A stretch of DNA of 64,000 nucleotides from Labedella gwakjiensis (GTDB lineage: Bacteria; Actinomycetota; Actinomycetes; Actinomycetales; Microbacteriaceae), in the NCBI RefSeq assembly GCF_003014675.1, contig NZ_PYAU01000001.1, positions 992,001-1,056,000 of the forward strand, given 5' to 3'. Positions 59,406 through 64,000 of this stretch are shown piece after piece. Position numbers and translations under genes: made by a program. A model generated the notes under the pieces. That model saw only the letters and a program-made list of their open reading frames with translations, was not told the DNA's origin and did no database searches. Each line of letters opens with the position of its first letter. Positions within the stretch are counted from its first letter, which is position 1.

Positions 59406-60218
59406 TCACGCGGCGTCGGTGGTCTGGAGGACGGGGGCTGGGGCCGTCACGGCCCGCTGCCGGCGGGAACGGAGGCCGAAGAGGCGCTTCCACACCGACT
59501 CGGCGCGCGGAAGTCCCGCGCGCGTGTTGAGGGCGTTCTCGATCCCGGTCTGGATGAAGGTCCACACGGTCGTGAGAGCCAGGTAGTAGATGGCGACCAC
59601 GAGGTAGACCTCGAAGACCTTGAAGGTCGCCGAGCTCATCGTGCTACCCACCTGGAACATCTCGGCGACGCCGATGACCGACAGGATCGACGTGCTCTTC
59701 ATCAGCCCGTTGAAGGAGTTCCCGAGCGGCGGCACCATGATGCGGATCGCCTGCGGCACGATGATCTTCCGCATCGAGGCCGTCGGCGTCATCCCGAGCG
59801 ACAGCGCCGCCTCGTTCTGCCCGCGATCGACGGACTCGAGACCTGAACGCACGATCTCACTGATGTAGGCGCTCTCGTTGAGCATGAGCCCGACGATCGC
59901 CGCCTGGACGGCACCGCGGATGAGCGCACCCACGAGGTCGACGTCCTCGAAGCGGAAGAGCCCGGCCGCCGCGAGACCCGTATAGATGATGACGAGCTGC
60001 ACGAGGAGCGGGGTCCCGCGGATGATCCACACGTAGAAGGCCGAGAGCAGCCGCAGCGGAAGGAACCGGCTGCGTCCCATGAGGGCCACGAGGAGACCGA
60101 GCACGAGGGCGAGCGCCATCGAGACCACCGAGATGATGACCGTGAGCGCGAGGCCGCTGAGGAATCGCGGGCTGGGGAGCAGCAGGCTCTCCCAGAAGTA
60201 GGTCCAGTCGAAGTTCAC
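59406..60218 (-). CDS. Polar amino-acid ABC transporter permease (GlnP/HisM-like)
   Basis: This is a 270-residue permease with five or six helices; the conserved region reads [21 protein letters not shown] and the EAA loop [47 protein letters not shown]. There is only one permease gene, so a homodimer is expected. The hydrophilic C-terminus (about 40 residues) is longer than usual. The order is binding protein, permease, ATPase on the minus strand. Confidence 0.92.
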   Translation of the reverse strand: MNFDWTYFWESLLLPSPRFLSGLALTVIISVVSMALALVLGLLVALMGRSRFLPLRLLSAFYVWIIRGTPLLVQLVIIYTGLAAAGLFRFEDVDLVGALIRGAVQAAIVGLMLNESAYISEIVRSGLESVDRGQNEAALSLGMTPTASMRKIIVPQAIRIMVPPLGNSFNGLMKSTSILSVIGVAEMFQVGSTMSSATFKVFEVYLVVAIYYLALTTVWTFIQTGIENALNTRAGLPRAESVWKRLFGLRSRRQRAVTAPAPVLQTTDAA

Positions 60219-60235
60219 ATCGATCTCCCTGTCGG

Positions 60236-60262
60236 GGGCCGAAGGCTCATCACCTCCGGCCC
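60236..60262 (-). terminator. Intercistronic stem-loop after the amino-acid-binding-protein gene
   Basis: A 10-bp stem with one mismatch (arms GGGCCGAAGG and CCTCCGGCCC) and a 7-base loop lies between binding protein and permease genes, in the same place as hairpins in the two sugar importers of this window. Confidence 0.55.
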
Positions 60263-60269
60263 GGTGGTG

Positions 60270-61121
60270 TCACGCGTTGGCGATGTCGGCGCTCTCGAAG
60301 CCCCACTTCGCGAGGATGTCGGCGTAGGTGCCGTCGTCGACCACGCCCGCGAACGCCTCCTCGAGGGCGGCGTGCAGGGCGTCGTTCCCCTTGAGCGACG
60401 CCGCACCGATCTGGATGGAGTCGACGGGTTCACCGACCACGACGAACTGACCGTCCGACTGGGTCTCGTAGTACCCGACGAGCTCGGCGGTGTCCATGAA
60501 GGCGTCGGCCTGGCCGGCGATGACCTGCTGCAGGGCGTCTGCCGCCTTGTCCGTGAGGGTGATGTCGATGGGATCCTCGCCCTTCGTCTCGCACTCGACG
60601 GACTTCTGCTCGAGGAGAGTCGCGCCCGTGGCACCCGTGATGCCGATCGCGGAGACGCCGCACAGCGAGTCGTCGAAGCCCGTGATGCCGGCGGGGTTCT
60701 CCTCGGACACGGCCACGCCGGAGCCGGAGAGCAGGTAGGGGACGAAGTCCGCGACCTCCTCGCGCTCGGGCTTGATGTAGAGCGACGAGATGATGGTGTC
60801 GCACTGCTTCGCCTGCAGCGCGGCGATGAGGCCGGAGAACGCGATCTCCTTGAATTCGATCTCGAGGCCCATCTTCTCGACCATGGCGTCGGCGATCTCG
60901 ACCTCGACACCGACGGGGGTGCCGTCGGCCTCGGTGTAGATGTTCGGCGGCGACTCGAGATTGGCGCACACCGTGAGGGTGCCGTCGGTGACGAGGCCGA
61001 GGTCGTCGCCGGAACCGGAGCCGGATCCGGATGAACCGGTGGTGCCCGACTGAGAACAGCCGGCGAGGGCGACGGCGAGGGCGACGGCTGGAAGGGCGAG
61101 GGCGATGCGGTGTCGGGACAT
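60270..61121 (-). CDS. Polar amino-acid ABC transporter substrate-binding lipoprotein
   Basis: This is a 283-residue SBP_bac_3-family lipoprotein with signal peptide, lipobox LAGC, a Ser/Gly-repeat linker (GSSGSGSGSGDD) and the fold landmarks LTVCANLESPPNIYTEADGTPVGVEVEIADAMVEKMG, CDTIISSLYIKPEREEVADFVPYLLSG and GVSAIGITGATGATLLEQ. Six-residue AGGAGC lies ahead of the ATG at 61121. Two cysteine pairs in the mature protein may form disulfides. The ligand is unknown; the divergent gamma-glutamyltransferase suggests glutamyl compounds or cysteine/cystine. Confidence 0.9.
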   Translation of the reverse strand: MSRHRIALALPAVALAVALAGCSQSGTTGSSGSGSGSGDDLGLVTDGTLTVCANLESPPNIYTEADGTPVGVEVEIADAMVEKMGLEIEFKEIAFSGLIAALQAKQCDTIISSLYIKPEREEVADFVPYLLSGSGVAVSEENPAGITGFDDSLCGVSAIGITGATGATLLEQKSVECETKGEDPIDITLTDKAADALQQVIAGQADAFMDTAELVGYYETQSDGQFVVVGEPVDSIQIGAASLKGNDALHAALEEAFAGVVDDGTYADILAKWGFESADIANA

Positions 61122-61160
61122 GGGGCTCCTTGCGGGGGGAAGTGGCCTGGCGTGCCGCAA

Positions 61161-61191
61161 CATTGACAGTTGGTAGGACCAACTGTCAATG
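61161..61191. promoter_or_regulatory. Perfect symmetric operator-promoter between the ABC importer and the FadR-type gene
   Basis: Arms CATTGACAGTTGGT and its exact complement flank AGG. The centre TTGGTAGGACCAA fits the TGGT-N3-ACCA consensus of GntR regulators of the FadR subfamily. The symmetry puts TTGACA at a -35 position in both directions with TCAATG 17 bases on, so both divergent promoters appear to be built from the same palindrome. Confidence 0.8.
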
Positions 61192-61271
61192 TGTCCATTG
61201 TTTCGATCGCGTAAAAGAACCGCCGAGGACCGCCGGTCGCTGATTGGATTCCCCCAGAAGGAAGGTCCCGC

Positions 61272-62009
61272 ATGGAATGGTCGTCGCTCCGCCGCTCGCC
61301 GTCGCTCTCGGTACCCGATCGCCTGTCCGTGGACATCGAACGGCTCATCCTCGACGGCCAGCTCAAGCCGGGTGACCGCCTGCCGACGGAACGCGAGCTC
61401 GGAGACCTCCTCGGCGTCTCCCGTGTGTCCGTCCGCCAGGCTCTGCACGAGCTCGAGGCCCGCGGACTCATCGATCGCCGCCCCGGTCGCGGCACGATCG
61501 TGCTCGCCCCCGCCGACCGGTCGGGAGAGGCCGGAGACGCCCTCTCGGCCCTGATGATCGCCGCGTCGAGCGGCACCTCCGAGATCGCCCGCATCATGGA
61601 GCTCCGCGCCGTGATCGAGCCCCCGATCGCCGGACTCGCCGCCGCGCGCGTGACCGCGCGGGACACCGAGCAGCTGCGCGCCCTCGTGGAGGAGATGGAG
61701 CAGGAGACGAACCTCAGCCGGTACGCGGAGCTCGACCGTTCGTTCCACCACGCGATCTCCGTCTACACCCACAACCCGCTGCTCGCCCAGCTCACCGAGC
61801 TCATCGCCGAGCAGATCGCACCGAGCCGTCGGAAGTCCCTGCAGACACCCGCCCGCCGGGCGACGTCGAGCGCCGCCCACCGCCGGATCTTCGAGGCGAT
61901 CGCCGCCCACGATCAGGCCGCGGCTGAGCGCGAGGCGCGGCTCCACGTGGAGGGCGTGCTCCACGAGGCGCTCCGCGCATCCTCGGTCGAGACGGAGACG
62001 GCCCCGTGA
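61272..62009 (+). CDS. GntR/FadR-subfamily regulator (FCD domain)
   Basis: This is a 245-residue repressor with a winged helix at residues 12-80 (LSVDIERLILDGQLKPGDRLPTERELGDLLGVSRVSVRQALHELEARGLIDRRPGRGTIV). The FCD ligand domain at 95-235 has the metal-ligand set Asp/His in ELDRSFHHAISVYTHN and AHRRIFEAIAAHD. It probably binds the palindrome upstream and controls both its own operon and the divergent amino-acid importer. GAAGG precedes the ATG. Its stop overlaps the gamma-glutamyltransferase start (GTGA). Confidence 0.9.
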   Translation: MEWSSLRRSPSLSVPDRLSVDIERLILDGQLKPGDRLPTERELGDLLGVSRVSVRQALHELEARGLIDRRPGRGTIVLAPADRSGEAGDALSALMIAASSGTSEIARIMELRAVIEPPIAGLAAARVTARDTEQLRALVEEMEQETNLSRYAELDRSFHHAISVYTHNPLLAQLTELIAEQIAPSRRKSLQTPARRATSSAAHRRIFEAIAAHDQAAAEREARLHVEGVLHEALRASSVETETAP

Positions 62010-63550
62010 CCGGCGGGGCCGTCTCCACGTCGCACCACCTCGCCACGGAGGCCGGCGCACGCGCACTGCGCGACGGAGGCAACGCGATCGACGCGGCGAT
62101 CGCCGCGGCCGCGGCCCTCTGCGTCGTCTACCCGAACAACGTCGCCCTCGGCGGTGACCTCGTGGCCGTCGTGCGCGATCCGCACGGCACCGTCTCGTTC
62201 GTGAACGCCACCGGGCGTGCCGCCCGCGGCGAGAGCCTCGAGGCGCTGCGCGAGCGACACGGCGACCGCCTGCCGGAACGCGGGGTCGACACGATCACGG
62301 TGCCCGGCGGCGTCCGCGGATGGACGACTCTCGCCTCGCTCGGCGCGCGGCTCGGCTGGGACGGCCTGCTCGGCACCGCCCGCGACCTCGCCCGCCACGG
62401 CCACCCGCTCGCCCGCTCCGTCGCGCGGGCCATCCGGATCGACCGCGACGCCCTCGCGGCGGACCCGGGATGCCGGGACCTCTTCCTCCCCGGCGGACGC
62501 GCACTCGACGAGGGCGACGCATTCGTCCAGCCGGCGCTCGCCCGGACCTTCGACGCCCTCGTCGCGGGCGGTCCCGACGCGTTCTACACGGGAGAACTCG
62601 CCGCCTCATGGGTCGGCGGCCTGCGCGACCGCGGCAGCCGCATCGAGCTCGACGAGGTCGCCGGGTACTGTCCCACGGTGTCCGAACCCCTCTCCGCGCA
62701 CATCGCCGGGGTCGATGTCATCACGAGCCCACCGAACACCCAGGGCTTCGCCCTCCTGCGCACACTGCGCGCACTCGAGGCGGAAGCGGTCGCGGACCCA
62801 CTCGGCCGCGACTCCGGGAGGCTCGCCCATCTCTTCCTCGATGCCAACCGGGTCCGTTCGGCGCTCCTCGCCGACCCGGACGTCGCTCCGGTGTCCGTCG
62901 ACGATCTCCTCGACGGTCCCGCTCCGGTGCTCGGCGAGGGGCCGGAGCCGGCCGCTCACGGCGACACCGTCGGACTCGTCGCGGTGAGCGACGACGGCTG
63001 GGCCGTCTCCCTCGTGCAGTCCGTCTACTGGGCGTTCGGCGCGGCCCTCCTCGAACCGACCACAGGTGTGCTGTTCCAGAACCGCGGCACCTCGTTCTCC
63101 CTCGATCCGTCCCGCACGTCTGCGTTCGGCGGCGGACGGCGCCCGCCGCACACCCTCATGCCGGTGCTCGTCGAGCGCGACGGGGAGCTGGCCTTCGCCC
63201 TCGCGACGATGGGTGGACAGGCCCAGGCCCAGATCCACACGCATCTATTGCTTCGCCTGCTCGGCGGGGCATCCCCGATCGAGGCGACGAGTGCGCCGCG
63301 GTGGGTCGTCGGCGCACAGGACGACGGCGACGGCGAACGGACGGTGACGATCGAGTCCGACGTGCCCGCCGCGGTGCGCGCGGCCCTCAGCGCGAGCGGA
63401 CTCGACCCGAAGAGGGTCGCTCCCCGCACGGAGACGATCGGCCACTCGAACGTCGTGGCCACGCTACCGGGCGGCGGTTACGCGGCTGCGAGCGACCCTC
63501 GATCGGACGGTTCGGCGGAGATCGTCGACGGAACGGATGGACGACCATGA
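62006..63550 (+). CDS. Gamma-glutamyltransferase-family protein without signal peptide
   Basis: This is a 514-residue Ntn-hydrolase of the GGT family, which hydrolyses or transfers gamma-glutamyl groups (glutathione, gamma-glutamyl amino acids). Visible are ARALRDGGNAIDAAIAAAAALCVVYPNNVALGGD, the VPGGVRGWTTLASLGARLGW region, SPPNTQGFALLRTLRALE and the likely autoprocessing/nucleophilic T321 in HGDTVGLVAVSDDGWAVSLVQSVY, followed by NRGTSFSLDP and RPPHTLMPVL. It starts at the conserved core with no secretion signal, so it should act in the cytoplasm, unlike many GGTs. It overlaps the regulator (GTGA) and the TSUP gene (ATGA). Confidence 0.88.
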   Translation: MTGGAVSTSHHLATEAGARALRDGGNAIDAAIAAAAALCVVYPNNVALGGDLVAVVRDPHGTVSFVNATGRAARGESLEALRERHGDRLPERGVDTITVPGGVRGWTTLASLGARLGWDGLLGTARDLARHGHPLARSVARAIRIDRDALAADPGCRDLFLPGGRALDEGDAFVQPALARTFDALVAGGPDAFYTGELAASWVGGLRDRGSRIELDEVAGYCPTVSEPLSAHIAGVDVITSPPNTQGFALLRTLRALEAEAVADPLGRDSGRLAHLFLDANRVRSALLADPDVAPVSVDDLLDGPAPVLGEGPEPAAHGDTVGLVAVSDDGWAVSLVQSVYWAFGAALLEPTTGVLFQNRGTSFSLDPSRTSAFGGGRRPPHTLMPVLVERDGELAFALATMGGQAQAQIHTHLLLRLLGGASPIEATSAPRWVVGAQDDGDGERTVTIESDVPAAVRAALSASGLDPKRVAPRTETIGHSNVVATLPGGGYAAASDPRSDGSAEIVDGTDGRP

Positions 63551-64000
63551 CGACCGACGACCAGCTGACCGGCACGGCGAACCGTGTCCGCACGACCACG
63601 GGCGCGCTCATCCTGCTCGGTCTCGTCGCGGGATTCCTGTCCGGACTCTTCGGGGTGGGCGGCGGCGTCATCGTCGTGCCAGCCCTCCTCCTCCTCGGGA
63701 TGGATCAGCGGCTCGCCGCGGGCAGCTCCGTCGCCGCGATCCTCCCCACGTCGATCGTCGGCGCCGTCGGCTACGGCCTCTCCGGCCACATCGACTGGAT
63801 CGCGGGACTCCTCCTGGCGGCGGGCATCGTGATCGGCGCGCAGCTCGGCACGTTCCTGCTGGCGCGCATCCCGAGGGACGTCCTCTTCTGGATCTTCGTG
63901 GCGTTCCTCGCGGCGGTCGTCGTGAGCCTGTGGCTCGTGGTGCCGGAGCGCGGCGCGTCCATCCCGATGAACGTGTGGCTCGGCGCCGCCCTGGTGCTCA
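63547..64000 (+). CDS. TSUP (TauE/SafE) family membrane permease, partial (C-terminus off the right edge)
   Basis: About 151 residues are visible. The family signature GFLSGLFGVGGGVIVVPALLLLGMDQRLAAGSSVAAILPTSIVGA follows a 20-residue polar N-terminus, then further helices (DWIAGLLLAAGIVIGAQLGTFLLARIP). TSUP proteins carry sulfite, sulfoacetate, taurine-derived or other organosulfur anions. The ATG overlaps the gamma-glutamyltransferase stop. The pairing suggests the operon handles a gamma-glutamylated or sulfur compound. Confidence 0.85.
   Translation, partial: MTTDDQLTGTANRVRTTTGALILLGLVAGFLSGLFGVGGGVIVVPALLLLGMDQRLAAGSSVAAILPTSIVGAVGYGLSGHIDWIAGLLLAAGIVIGAQLGTFLLARIPRDVLFWIFVAFLAAVVVSLWLVVPERGASIPMNVWLGAALVL

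Noticed and set aside
1-64000. tRNA, rRNA, CRISPR, transposase or prophage signals
   Set aside because: I looked through the intergenic gaps, all under about 290 bp, and saw no cloverleaf, array, terminal-repeat pair with transposase, or phage gene.

Overview
The window is a gene-dense, very GC-rich stretch with short intergenic gaps and many 4-base ATGA/GTGA stop-start overlaps. The gene families point to a high-GC actinobacterium, most likely a member of the Microbacteriaceae: a RamB-type regulator beside the glyoxylate genes, an LAxTG-type cell-wall sorting signal, single-cysteine arsenate reductases of the mycothiol-using kind, DUF3562 domains, and an intergenic repeat containing TTCGACAGGCTCAG that I recall from that family. 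This placement is inference from gene content, not a phylogeny. I see no rRNA, tRNA, CRISPR array, transposase, phage gene or replication origin, and no gap longer than about 290 bp.

Layout, left to right. 1-2742 (-): molybdate uptake, with a Mop-domain regulator, modA, modB and modC (modC is cut by the left edge). 2787-5229: a trans-sulfuration-type PLP enzyme, then a methionine aminopeptidase divergent from a small XRE regulator across a perfect 24-bp palindrome. 5264-11256 (-): a complete YtfQ/YtfR/YtfT/YjfF-type sugar ABC importer with a LacI regulator. 11544-18787: mixed metabolic genes (PatB-type C-S lyase, arginase-like protein, DUF1016 nuclease-like protein, NAD(P)-binding proteins, DUF1445, MFS exporter). 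18979-29994: oxidoreductases and stress/detoxification genes interleaved with regulators (two MmyB-type XRE, one WYL, one XRE-cupin), a GH16 lipoprotein, an alpha/beta hydrolase, a VOC protein and a Pat/Bar-type acetyltransferase.

30183-40351 (+) is a glycan-use operon. It holds a LacI regulator with two tandem palindromic operators, a CUT1-type binding protein, two permeases with no ATPase, a cytoplasmic GH127 (beta-L-arabinofuranosidase family) and a 1275-residue cell-wall-anchored multidomain clan GH-A-like hydrolase with three CBM6/35-like modules. The likely flow is extracellular cleavage, import powered by a shared ATPase elsewhere, then intracellular release of L-arabinose. 40487-45056: aceA-aceB (glyoxylate bypass) divergent from a RamB-like regulator.

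45228-58536 is a metal, metalloid and drug resistance region. It has a DHA2-type MFS exporter behind a strongly folded leader; an ArsR-type metal sensor coupled to an EamA-family transporter with a 23-histidine tail; a pump-less arsenic island (AqpS-like channel, ArsR-ArsC fusion, two further ArsC proteins with different cysteine sets, two flavoproteins, an As(III)-type ArsR); and a CmtR-like sensor overlapping a CDF-like transporter. Three unrelated small genes and a RibD-like reductase sit inside it.

58601-64000: a polar amino-acid ABC importer (-) diverges from a GntR/FadR regulator, a leader-less gamma-glutamyltransferase and a TSUP-type permease (cut by the right edge). A perfect symmetric operator containing TTGGT-N3-ACCAA lies between them. 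Recurring themes are regulator genes that appear to be leaderless with the operator on the promoter, and a strong stem-loop directly after each ABC binding-protein gene.
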